Source: Sequoia sempervirens (taxonomy: Eukaryota; Streptophyta; Pinopsida; Cupressales; Cupressaceae). From it: a stretch of DNA of 64,000 bases. The stretch covers positions 211,718,026 to 211,782,025 of the forward strand of contig VDFB02358134.1 in assembly GCA_007258455.2 (NCBI GenBank), in the 5' to 3' direction. Below the pieces are notes generated by a model. The model was not told the DNA's origin, made no database searches, and saw only the letters and a program-made list of their open reading frames with translations. A program made the translations under genes and the position numbers. Of the stretch, positions 23,766 through 34,670 are shown one piece after another. Every line of letters starts with the position of its first letter. The first letter of the stretch is position 1.

Positions 23766-24288
23766 ATCGATGATTGATAAGATTTAATTTAGAGATTACC
23801 TTAGGTGACATAGGATGCTGATTGATCATATTAAAGGATAAATGGATGATTGCAGCACCGAATCCACTTTGAGATTGAAAGTGAATTGATAGGGCTGACG
23901 GTGATGATTAACTTAGGACAGATGAAAATCCTAAGGAGATGTTGAGGATGATGATCGGATTTAGACACCTAGGTCAATTTGGATAATAACTTCTGAAATG
24001 ATGTTAAAGGGATTTGGATAGGGAAAACAATTGATCGGATTGGGTAGACGAATGGTTGGATTAGGTAGATGATTAGATGAATTTGATTAAAGGACTAGAT
24101 TGGTTTGATTAGATAGGATCAGATGATTAGATGATGTTTATTGGATAGTTGTGATTGGATGAACCTGATAGGATTGTTGTGGTTAGATTGATTAGATGAT
24201 TGGATGAATTCGATAGGATTGGTGTGATTGGATTAATTAGATGATTAGATGAATTTGATTAGAGGAATGGATTGGTTTTATTAGATAG

Positions 24289-24573
24289 GAAGAAAAAGAA
24301 GGTACCACTAGATAGAGCTCAAAAAATTGAGCAATTTTGGTTTTTGAACGAAGTTGATCCGATGCACGATTTGTAAATGACAGCCCCAGGAAGTTAGGGG
24401 CGTGTCCACCCCACGATGCGGGGCGTGGCCGCCCTGGGATGGTCAAATTATTGATAGGAGGAAATGGAAGGTACCACTAGATAGAGCTCAAAAAATTAAG
24501 CAATTTTGGTTTTTAGACGAAGTCGATTCGATGTACAGTTTGTAAATGATGGCCCCGGGAAGTTAAAGGGGTG
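24289..24573 (-). repeat. Two-copy ~167-bp tandem duplication in D's leader
   Basis: The block 'ggtaccactagatagagc' ... 'gtttgtaaatgatggcccc' occurs at about 24300-24405 and 24467-24573. Between the copies lie GGGGCGTGTCCACCCC and GGGCGTGGCCGCCC units. It is non-coding. Confidence 0.75.
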
Positions 24574-24778
24574 TAGTCAACTTTCTGCAGTAAAATCAAG
24601 GTGCTTCCACCTTTTTGCAGTAAATCAGGGGCACTTCCGCCTTTCTGTGGTAAAATCAAGGGCACATCTGCCTTTCTACAGTAAATCAGTGGTGCTTTCA
24701 CCTTTCTACAATAAATCAGGGGTGCTTCCACCTTTCTGCAATAAAATAGAGGGTGCTTCCACTTTTCTGTGGTCAAAT
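24573..24778 (-). repeat. Leader array 1 of hairpin units
   Basis: Seven units of 28-31 bases read in plus sense as 'ggtgcttccacctttctg' plus 'cagtaaatcagg' and variants. In several units the bases either side of CTTTCT/CTTTTT can pair (ccac/gtgg type). It belongs to the same repeat family as arrays 2 and 3. Confidence 0.8.
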
Positions 24779-25612
24779 AGAGCTTGGTTTTGATGGCAAT
24801 GGCTATGGAAAGGACTCAAAATAATAAAATAAGGCTAGTGTATCAAAGATTTCATGGGTTTTTCACAAGAAAACACTTCAAGCAAGCACAATCCTATGAT
24901 TAATGTTAAGGGTATGGCCAGGAAAGGTCTTAATCTAGGATGCACAAGGCTTCTTGGGAGTCCTCGATGTACTCTCGGTATGTGAGGCACAACCGTGAAC
25001 ACCAACCTCTCACAAGCATGAGTCGGGAACTCTAGCGAGATATTGAAAGGCTCAGACCAACTCTTCACATCTATCTAGGTATCACCCTAGCTTCGACGCT
25101 CCGCCAATTACAACGTGACTGGATTGGGGTACAACTTTCATTCTCCCCACTTTATATACCTCGCTGATACGCGTGGTTGGAATCATCCCTTGGGGTGATG
25201 AAATCCCCAAGCAGGTCCCACTAAAAAGAAGACACTAACCATTTCCAACTACTCCCCAGGCTCACACAAAGTGCAGGGGGAAAGTGAAAACAAATTAATG
25301 CCCCCTCTTGGGTAACATAAGAATAAACAATCACAGCAAGCAATGAAGTTTACTCCCCCTAATTAGACTATGTTCCAAAACAACAAGGATAATCTTCAAA
25401 AATCTGATAAAATAGATGGCCCTGCAAATAAATACTAGCTATCTTATTCTTCATTCTTGGTCAATTACGCCATAATATGCTGTAAAACATTAGCAAAAAA
25501 TACCAATATCCTTGCCAAAACAATGTTAGAGGGTTACTACTTGAAAATAGCAAAAAACGAGAGCAAAAACGAAGCTAAAATGACTGTTTTACCTTCCAAA
25601 CTATGTTGTTTT
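24779..25612 (-). other. Leader of element D between repeat arrays
   Basis: I see no gene here. The sequence is less repetitive than its surroundings; short ORFs (for example 24835-25068) lack protein-like features. Confidence 0.4.
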
Positions 25613-25910
25613 GGGGCGTAGCCACCTTTTTGTGGTAAAACAGAGGCACTTCCACCTTTCTGCAGTAAAATAGAGGGTACTTCCACCTTTCTGTAGTAAA
25701 ATGGGGGCGCTTCTGCCTTTCTATAGCAAATCATAGGGCGCTTCTACCTTTCTGCGGTAAAACGGGGGCGCTTCCACCTTTCTGTGGTAAAACAGAGGGC
25801 ACTTCCACCTTTCTATGGTAAAATAGAGGCGCTTCTATCTTTTTGCAAAAAAATGTTAGAGGAAAAGAGCCTTTCAAAATGAAAGGGCATATCCACCCTT
25901 CTGTAGGAAA
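25613..25910 (-). repeat. Leader array 2 of hairpin units
   Basis: Eight contiguous units (25613-25845) and one detached unit (about 25886-25910) of the form gggcgcttcc[a/g]cc-tttct-g[t/c]ggtaaaa. Units carry either ccac with gtgg or ccgc with gcgg, or decayed versions of these. Confidence 0.8.
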
Positions 25911-26041
25911 CTTTATCAGATTTTTGAAAAAGAAAAGTTGTAAGCCCTATTGCAAGAAAGTGTTAGAAAATATCTTCTAAGCAAAATGACGTATACACCT
26001 AACTATAGCAAACTATTAGAAAAAATAAAAATTTTAGATAT

Positions 26042-26187
26042 AGGGCGCTTCCACCTTTCTGTGGCAGAATCTGGGGCACTTCCGCCTTTCTACAGTAAAA
26101 CAAGGGCGTTTCCGCCTTTCTGCGGTAAAATAGAGGGCGCTTCCGCCTTTCTGCGGTAAAACAGAGGGCGCTTCTACCTTTCTGCGA
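26042..26187 (-). repeat. Leader array 3 of hairpin units
   Basis: Five units close to the 5' LTR of D. Two of them are the fully paired 'ccgcctttctgcgg' version and one is 'ccacctttctgtgg'. These are the best preserved copies. Confidence 0.8.
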
Positions 26188-26246
26188 CTCTTTTCTGCAA
26201 AATACTTAGCAAAAATGAAGGTTAAATGCAAGAACCCATTTGTGTA

Positions 26247-26267
26247 TCCCACCGGGCATGCTAGAAA
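26247..26267 (-). other. Leader motif next to D's 5' LTR (possible primer-binding region)
   Basis: On the minus strand the bases right after the LTR read 'tttctagcatgcccggtggg'. The Gypsy host has the related 'ctggcatgcccgatggga' after its 5' LTR (11181-11198). The shared position and text suggest a conserved leader or primer-binding site, but I cannot name the tRNA. Confidence 0.4.
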
Positions 26268-27307
26268 TGTGTACCTTAGAATTTTACCCTATTCTAATGT
26301 GCAAAATAACTAAAAATGCAAGTGGAAAAATACCAAGAACACTTCAATGATTAGCCTAAGCAGTGATAAAACAAGGAAAATAGATGAAATAAATGCAAAT
26401 TATTATACCTTCCTTGCTATTGAAGACTCCTTGGTTGGCCCTTGATGTGGATGACTTTGTGTGCTCCTTAGATGGCTTTTTGGTGTAGCTAGATGCAAGA
26501 TTGAATATGCAAGATGATCAAAGTGGATGGCTAAATGATAGTGAATGCTTGAGAATGCAAATTCATAGCATAAGGTTGTTCAAAATGAAGGGCTATGGTG
26601 AGTTGAGAGCTCACAATCCTTCACATCTTGACATGTGGATGGTGAAGTGGCTAAGGGGAGATGAGGTGTAAGTGAGGTGGAAGAGAAATACATGAGGTGG
26701 AGGAAGTACAAGTACCTTGCAAGTACATTGGGAGATGGGAAGAATCTTGGGTGAATAAAAGTGAATTTTAAATTCACAATGATTGGAAGAATCTAGTGGA
26801 TAAGACAATGTTCTCAAAAGGTGGGAGTTTTTCACATGTGACTTGATGTGACAAGTCAAAGATTCTAGAAGATGCATGGGAAAAGGGGATTCTAGGAGGA
26901 ATAAAAAGGAATTAAAAACTCTCCTTGAGGGATGGGAAGAGTTGACCAAAGTACTGATTAGGCTTAATTAATCAATAATTAGAAGATAAATGAGGATTAG
27001 AAGCCAACTTGCAAAAGTTGGAGGATGTGAGGCACATCCCTAATGAAGAAATTAGGAGATGGATTAGGATTAGATGAAAATGACATGTGAGGAATTAAAT
27101 AAATGTATTATTTATTTAATTTATTTGATGAAAGGAGGATTAAAAGAGTAAAATATTTAATTATTAATTAAATACCTTAGGGATTTGGCAGAATTAAGGA
27201 TATTAATTAAATAATAGTAATATTACTTAATTAACTCAGATAAGAGAATGTTTAGATGAAAAGTGATAAATTTGGATAAATTAAGTGTCCAAATTTGGAT
27301 GTCTACA
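26268..27307 (-). repeat. 5' LTR of element D (minus orientation), promoter region deleted
   Basis: It aligns with 15238-16368 at about 97% in the first 345 bases. Around 26584 it lacks about 98 bases present in the other LTR, between two short 'atgaa' repeats; the missing piece includes the TATA box. A 20-base insertion near 26680 repeats 'gaggtgga'. The LTR ends at 'gtctaca' (27307), followed by aaaag. Confidence 0.85.
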
Positions 27308-28519
27308 AAAAGTATCCATCAAGCCTTCCTTCTTAGAAAAGGAGATTCTACCGACTGCAAAACAATAGATTTGTGCTCAGCGAAGGGATCCTATTCAAAA
27401 GAAATTTCAACAATGTTCTATTATGATGTGTTACCTCAAATCAAGCAAAAAGGATCCTCAAAACTTACAACAACAATCCCACAAGAGGAAACTTTTGTGC
27501 AAAGACCACCACCACCAAAATCATGTGTGTGGGGTACTTTTGGCCAACGCTATTCAATGATTCCCACTCTTCGGTGAAAACTTGCAAAGAATGTCAGTTC
27601 TTCACTAGAAGAAGAAACAATACCACAATGCCCATCAATCTGATAGTAGTTGATGAGCCATTCACGCAATGAGGTTTAAACTTCATCCAAATAATCAACC
27701 TATCCTCTAGCGTAGGACACAAATGGATCTTAATGGCCACAGATTACTTCGAAACATGGATCGAGGTCGTGCCACTCAAGAATGCGATAGAGGAAAAGAT
27801 AGTGTATTTCCTAGAGGAACTGGTGGTGAGATTTGGCCCACCCAAAACTATAATCTTTGGCAATGCTAAATCCTTCCAAGGCTCCAAGGTAATTCAATTC
27901 ACACTTACACACGACATATTTCTTAAAACATAATCAAATTATTACCTACAAGCGAACAACCTAGCCAAATCAACAAACAAGAATCTGGTCTGACTCCTCA
28001 AAAGAATTGACTTGAAATATCAAAGAGTGCCACAAAAATCTTTGAACAACACTCTAGATGGACCACATAACTCCAAAGCAAGTCCTCAAGACTTCATTGT
28101 ATGAGCCAATTTATGAAAAAGAGGCGTTATTGCCTATCTCTATGGAGATTCTGACACTGCAATTGCTAAAATCCCTCAAAGTGGAGTAGAATAGTGCAAT
28201 GGAGGTGTGGTTATCCGAGTTGCTAGAAGTACAAGAGAAATGGGAAAAGTCCCTAATGGCCATGACCAACTTCCAACAAGTGGTTAAAAGGTGATTTAAC
28301 ATGAAAACGTCGAACCAAGGCCTAAAGTGTGGAGACTTGGTGCTAAAGTATAACGAAAGGGCCACAAAGTGGGGTCAAAATGGAAAGTTTGACAACCTTT
28401 TGGAAGGTCCATTTAGAATAATTCAATGCAAGGAGCACAATGCATATGAGTTAGAGACTATGGAGGAAGAAGCGCTAGGGATTCCAATCAATGGAATTCA
28501 TTTGAAATTATTCAATTAG
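27308..28519 (+). pseudogene. Integrase of the Gypsy host element
   Basis: The host coding sequence resumes after element D. Near 27495-27600 one frame gives 'KIMCVGYFWPTLFNDSHSS' and 'KTCKECQ', the zinc-binding N-terminal region (CxxC kept). 'MATDYFETWIEVVPLKNA' (27733 on) has the first core Asp. The second (normally DNG/DNA in 'IIFGNAKSFQG') is Gly, and the Glu (in 'NNLAKSTNKNL') is Lys, so catalysis is lost. The clean frame 28301-28519 is the C-terminal domain with 'GKFDNLLEGPFRI' and stops after 'IHLKLFN'. Integrase inserts the cDNA into the genome. Several stops and shifts are present. Confidence 0.85.
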
Positions 28520-28928
28520 GCTTGCTTTCCATACCCATGTAAATATGTAAATATGATTTTCCCTTCTTTCCCTTTTTGTTTTGTTGGCCGGTCTTTCTAT
28601 TTTATCATATGGTTTTTGGTGAAAATAAATAGTAACCCATTATTGCAAATGGTAAGGTAAATAAACTCATAGCTGAACAGAGAAAAAATAAACACCTACA
28701 TGCAAAATTGAGATTCATACATACATGTTGGAAAAGAAAAATAACCCAGTTGTAGAACCATGAGAAGACAACAAGATAATTATAACAACATATTTTCATT
28801 ATATATACTTTTATATTTACATTTTTAAAATGGCTCATAAGGCCTCGTTTACAAAATTATATGTATAATGCTTCTATTATATACTATGAAAATCCTTTTT
28901 AGGAATGTATACAAAAAGAGACTAATTA

Positions 28929-29597
28929 CTATGAGTTTTTTGAAAGAAAGAAAAAGAAAAATGTAGGTCTTAAATTGACAACATGAGTAGAAGTAATAGA
29001 TGCAGAAATTCTGACATCCACGGGGGCATCAATAGTAGCAATATCGTCAAAAGGAGTAAAGGTGGGTAGAGGGAACACCAGGTTCCTGAAGTCCATGTAC
29101 CAGTCGATGTCGTAGAATGACACTACATTGTAAATGCGGAAAAAGAAGTGGCAGGATTGAGTGAACCTCTGATGGTGCTCATCTTGTGTCTAGAGGTGAA
29201 ATCCACTTACAAACGGTAGCCGCGAAATGACCGCATCCTCCTCTATGAACCTTCAAAGGTCACTTACAATTGGGATTCCCCCACCATATGTAGCATTTGC
29301 AATGACCTCACCAAGGTCATTTAGGTATCTCTTGGGGAAATTTTCCTTCACTAGATGAAGAATTATTGGCTTGGGAATTCCTATATCTAGCATGGAGGTA
29401 ATGAAGTGCGAGCACAAATCAGTGTTGAATCGATACTTATCCTCATAATCAAGGTAGTTCCATCCCAAGACCCACTTTATGGCTATAATGGATAGTGAAT
29501 GCTTGTTCTTCATCATTCTCTTTAACCACCTGGTAGAAATTACTCCTATGGAGGCAGTTTGGGACTTGTGTGACACTAGCCTAATGGGGGTATTCAT
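28929..29597 (-). pseudogene. Antisense ORF between integrase and 3' LTR
   Basis: An ATG at 29597 opens 114 codons (to 29253). The same frame then continues through two stops to 28929, about 223 codons in total. The first part ('STRWLKRMMKNKHSLSIIA', 'NYLDYEDKYRFN', 'YGGGIPIV') looks like a real folded protein. The last part is Pro/Asp/Val-rich. Tat-lineage elements are known to carry antisense ORFs after integrase, so this fits, but I do not recognise the domain. Function unknown. Confidence 0.45.
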
Positions 29598-30439
29598 CTT
29601 ATTATACCTTTTACAAATACTTTAGAACTATCCCTACAAAGCACCTAAGTCTAGCCTATGAGAATGCTACACAACTACAAATACTAAACTACTATGTCAA
29701 TTACCTAACACCATTTTTTTCTCAAATCACTAAGTGTGATTTCACTACTGTGAAGAGGCCCATTTATAGAAAAATTAAGGAAAGGTGGGTAATCTGCTTG
29801 CCATAAACATGATATTAATCAAGTACCAACTTGAAAGTTGCACCCAAGCTTGGTCGAATTTCCCACCCAGTTGCATCTATTAAGTATGATTTGTTGCATG
29901 CAAAACTAATGAAGGCTAATTAATTTTCCTAAGTTGTTGGAAGCAATTGGCAGTGTTATGCACAACCAAGGACTGAGGTGTCATCCTCCAGGTATTTTCT
30001 TATTCCAAGATGGAACTCGTATCTTTTCAAATACTGAGTGCATCTTCAGCCTAATCATTCTTTTTAAGATATTAATTGCCAATGCATACAAATCCTTAAG
30101 CTTCTTGCAAGGTGTCGGCTCAAGTTCCAAGCAAAATGTGTTGTACAAAAACTTTTTAATTATATTTATGAATTCTTTTCAAATCAAAATGGCAAGTAAT
30201 TCATTTAATACAAGCCAAAGGGTTGGCAGTACATGCCTCATTAAATGCAAAAAAGGTAGTTCTTGTCTACCACCTTGAGAAAAGATTGCTAAATATTGCA
30301 TGTAAAAGTTTTAAAGCACTTAAATTTTTTCTTTTAAGAATGCTACTAATAGCAGAAAGAAAAAAATTCTAGAGAATAGCCAGAGATGAAGTAAAATTGT
30401 AGAAGAATTCAAGCTAAGAAAAAAGCTTCCCATAGATTA

Positions 30440-33400
30440 GCAATGGCAAAAAGTTCAAGCCAGGGAGTTATGCCAATAGCGATGCAAGAATTAGCTAAAG
30501 CTCTACGAAGAGCACAAGTGGTTAATGTCTTTCAAGATATTTCATATGCTATGTTGGGTATTCTTAACAAGCCAAAATAGGAAAACAAAAGACAGCTAGA
30601 CAAGCCCAAAATCTACAAAGACTAGAGCTTAGTTCATGAAGATTGGGATAATGTCCATGATCCCTTTCTTGCAAAAAACCTCAAAGGATTGATGGAATCT
30701 ACTTGTGCATGCATGAAGGTGTCTAGGAGGCCAATGTTAGTTGCAAAAAATATATGGTTCAGAAAGTTTCCTCAATATATGGTCCCATCTATGCACTACT
30801 ACCCAGAGTTGGTAGATGTAACCATTAGGAATTTCAATCCTAGTACCAACACTATTGAAGGAAAAAATCTTTCAGTTAACATAAGCCTGACCACCATCTG
30901 GAACATGCTATACATTCTAGACCCTATGCAAAGAGGGAAATCCTAAAAGAGGAAATGATATATGGAACACTAGGGATAAGGCACAAGATTTTTTCAATGA
31001 AGAAACTAGAAGAACTATAGCAAAATGTGGGAAGCCTCCAGTAATTCCTCCTCCACATAGTGCTTTCAAGGAAGACCTACAAGATTCCTTTTCAATGATG
31101 GAATTTTTTTTTGGTTTGGACACTAACCAAGAGGTGCAGTCTTTTCAATTGGGGCTAGCTTTCCAATTCTACTACCAAAAATCTTATTTTTGGTATGATT
31201 TTGGAGATTCATGTCAAAGAAGATATTAGAAAAAATTAACAAGTACCTAGTAGAATGAAAGTTCATATTTGTCTCTTATCTTTCTTATATGTTTTTATAT
31301 CAAAACCCTGATTTCTTTGTTGAGCGTACAAAACTTTCTATCTTCAATGAGAAGGGTAGGAAAAAACTAGTTTTTGTCTAGACTCCTCTCCTCTCTTCTA
31401 ATTTTGATTATTATGCATTTTCAAATCATTTCTTGACTCTAATTTTGCAAGATTTATTGGGGGAGGAGCATGCTAATAGGCTCACCTTGACTCAGACAGA
31501 GTTTATGCAAAATTTCATTCCAAAGTGTGATTGGTTTTTCAGAGAAAATTTTACATTCATCTAAATGTGAGGCTTCACTGCAAAACCCTTCCACCTTCCG
31601 ATATGTGTGACTAATCGAGTGTTGGCTATGGAATTCTTCTAGAAGGCATACATTATCGATATTACCTTCTATAGCAGCAAAAAAGTCAAGTCAAAATGGT
31701 GGCCATGAAAAAGAAGCAGACACACCCGCTTTTGTAGGATAAACTAGCTCATTTAGGGTTAGTAATGATCTGTGATAGGTGGGATTACAACCCTTTCAAT
31801 GATTTACTGTATGATCACCTCAAGGTAACTCATAACCCTCAGCCTTACTAGGAGTAGAGACACAGCCTGCTAGAAGATAAAGAAAAAATATTAGTCAACC
31901 TAGTTCATATCCCCATTCAAGACAACAGGCTGTCATGGCATAGGTTCTACTTCCTAGTGGTGGATTATGATGAGAACCATAAAATGGGGAATACTATATA
32001 CAATAAGCCAAGGAATGAGGAAGAATGGACTGTCAAAAATATTAGAGCCTTCTAGATATATTTCTAGGAAATAAAATAGGCTAATGTGTCTTATGATGAC
32101 ATAATGGAAGACAAAGAGTTTGAAAGGTTGTAGGATGTGGAGCACTGTGCTTCCAACTCAAGCGATAGCGGTGGCAACAACCTCGCTGAAGGAGAAGAGA
32201 AAGTGGAAGAGGAAACTGAGACATCAATGTCCTCCACCTAGCAAAAGAGAAATTCTATAGGGCAGCCTACCTATGTCACTTCAAATGTGCAACTAAACAT
32301 GTTTCATGAGCCTCGTAGACACTCACATGGTCCTTGAAAACAATAAGGGCACCCTAGCAACAACAACCAAAAACTATAAAAATTGTGGAGATCAAAGACT
32401 CCCCACCCACTAAGCAAAAATACATTAAAGCTATTCTGAGTGAAGGACAACAAGGAGCCACCACAAGTTAGGAACCTGAAGTAAGTAAGCAATCAATGAC
32501 AAGTGAAGCGTTTCCAACATCCAGTCAATAGGTAATTTTTTCTTCCACTTTTCTTACTTCTCAATCTTTGGTTTCCTCTTCCATTCCCATGATGCCCATT
32601 ACTACAAGTTTCAACCCTACTTTATTTTCCCCTACCACAATTTCTTCAAGAGGTTTCTCCTAATTCACCCAAACTGGGCAATCTATCTTAACACCTCTAT
32701 GAACTTTAACACTAGTTGCCACTACCTAATATCTCCTCACCTCTCGTGCTAAAATCTCAGATGCCATTGGCACCCTTATTGCCTCTGCTACCTCAAGTAT
32801 AACCTAGAATTTCCAACAAATGGACTCGATTGAAACTACCCCATCACCACAAATAATGAGCCCTTCCACCAATTCACAAACTAAACTATGGAAGGTTCCA
32901 TTTTTCTCCCTGGAAACTATCAATCTCCCACCAAATAAAATGCAAGGAACTTCTACATGGGTATTTCCTTTTGCCCTACCCCTGGTGCACTTATTGTTGG
33001 TAGACTAGTTCAACCACCATCTGAATTCATATCCTAGGGATAAGCCACAAAGCAAATACAAGCCCTCAGGATTTAGAAGTAAAAAGAAAAAGATGATAAG
33101 AAGGAGGCAGGGTCCAAGGTATATACAACTTACAATGAAGAGAAAAAAGTGATAAATTTTGTCACCATGTACCCAAATGTTCTCAAACCATAGGGGGATA
33201 TTCTCCCAAGTCATTACATGTATTCCATGGGACTTGATCTGATCGTAGCCCAACCATGGGATAAGGTGGAACTCATGGAGGAAACACAGCGGATAGTTAT
33301 GACCAACTTCCTGAAGTCTAGTTGTCAATTGAAGAAAAAAGAGGTGTAGCTAAAGTTGGTGAAGGAACGAGTCAGTTTCTTGGAAACAAAAGAGAAATCA

Positions 33401-34570
33401 CTAGAAGTAGAAGTTACACGCTTGTCTGAGAAGGTGAAAATAGAGGAGTTAGAGTGGAATGAGCTCTATCAGAAACTTGATAAGTCCCATTCCATTGACC
33501 CCATGTTGTTACTAAGCTACGAGCAAGGATCCAAAAATATCAGAGTTAATTGACTTCATTGGAGAAAAATATATAGAAAAAAGATAAAGTGCTAGCAACT
33601 CAAAGGACTCTATATGAGCAATAATTAGCAAAGAATCATAAGGAATTTGAGGACCGAAAGGACAAGTTAGAGAAAGAGCTTCAAGAGATAAAGTCCTCTC
33701 TTGACAGAGAATTGGCGAACCACGCCCAGGCTAAGGAAAACTGGCATAAAGAAATGAGCAGCTCCAAGGAGCAACTGGCATCTGCAAAAAGGAAAAATGT
33801 GGAATTTATATAGGCCATTAACTCAAAGGATGCAGAGATTTCCTCTCTAAGGATTTCTCTCCAAGCCTCCTCCACTCAGCTGAACCTCATCTCATTGGCC
33901 CGACAGATATATATTTCTTATTGGGAAAAGATTAAAACTTTCTGCCTAAAACTATAGCCAATGCTTTGGTTCATCTCAAAGGCAACCAGATTGAGCTAGG
34001 CGGTCCATGGAACAATTGAGCAATTCCCATGGTTCATCTCAGAGATGGTTCCAAAAGCAAAGAGTTTTCTCACCAATCTATATTCAATCTCTAATGAAGA
34101 CTTGGCCAAGGAAGGGATTGAAGATCAGGATGTTGCTACTCAAACGACAAACAAGTTCATCCATTGCCACTCAACCTTGCAATGGACTAAGGCAACTATA
34201 GCTACCTTGAACTAGACAATATAGATGAATTATAGGAAAATTTCTATCGACTGAGTGAGATGGGTTTTCCATCTCTCTTTTTTTAAGATAGGTTGATAGC
34301 CACGACCGAACAGATTGTAGAAAGAATTGAAGAGGAGAGAGACCCAAACACTTTCCAGAGTTTCAACCATCCTCCTACTATAGCATACATTGAATGGGTC
34401 ATCCATCCTCTTGCATAGCTACTGTTCCATTTTGAAGCAGGGGCCAGTTTGCTTGATACGCTGCCTCATATAAAAATGATTGACCTAGGCAGAGTGCACG
34501 AGAATCTTCACAAAATAGAGAGACCATTCGAAGACAACTAGTTGCCTCTGCAGACAGCCCTTTCCAAGCT
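30440..34570 (+). pseudogene. Long extra sense ORF downstream of integrase, with coiled coil
   Basis: Over several frames the plus strand reads as one long broken protein. The N-terminal part (30689-30946) contains 'NIWFRKFPQYMVPSMHYYP' and 'IRNFNPSTNTIEG'. A later part (31880-32240) includes 'RFYFLVVDYDENHKMGN' and an acidic Glu/Ser tract. The middle (32500-33000) is Pro/Ser/Thr-rich. 33350-33900 is a heptad-rich Lys/Glu coiled coil ('LEVEVTRLSEKVK', 'LEKELQEIKSSLDREL'). 34290-34550 reads 'TTEQIVERIEEERD' and 'DLGRVHENLHKIERP'. Position and size recall the extra ORF of Tat or Athila elements. I do not recognise the family. Confidence 0.45.
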
Positions 34571-34670
34571 CTAATTGCGTCGCTAATGGTGGCACTCTAG
34601 TCTATGAACTAGAGAAAATTTTGGGTTCCATATTCCCCAAAGAAAAATGCCCTTATTAGTCACCAGAAGC

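Larger units (their letters stand above)
15238..27307 (-). mobile_element. Element D: minus-strand Gypsy-type derivative with G-patch ORF, no RT/IN
   Basis: Two similar LTRs (15238-16368 and 26268-27307) bound a 9.9-kb interior. The polypurine tract abuts the left LTR in minus sense, so transcription runs right to left. Target duplication is gaaag (15233-15237) against aaaag (27308-27312), one transition apart. The host's RNase H and integrase continue on either side. The only substantial coding potential is a minus-strand Pro/Ser/Thr-rich protein with a G-patch (20820-23488). I find no reverse transcriptase or integrase motif, so it must be mobilised in trans. Long repeat-rich flanks give it the look of a large retrotransposon derivative. 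LTR divergence is about 3% over the first 345 bases. Confidence 0.85.

Noticed and set aside
24573..26187. CRISPR-like array of ~30-bp repeats
   Set aside because: Units are contiguous with no unique spacers, they differ from one another, and the context is a eukaryotic retroelement.
34600..34670. Polypurine tract for the Gypsy host
   Set aside because: No clear purine run adjoins the 3' LTR; 'ccccaaagaaaaatg' is 24 bases away and mixed.
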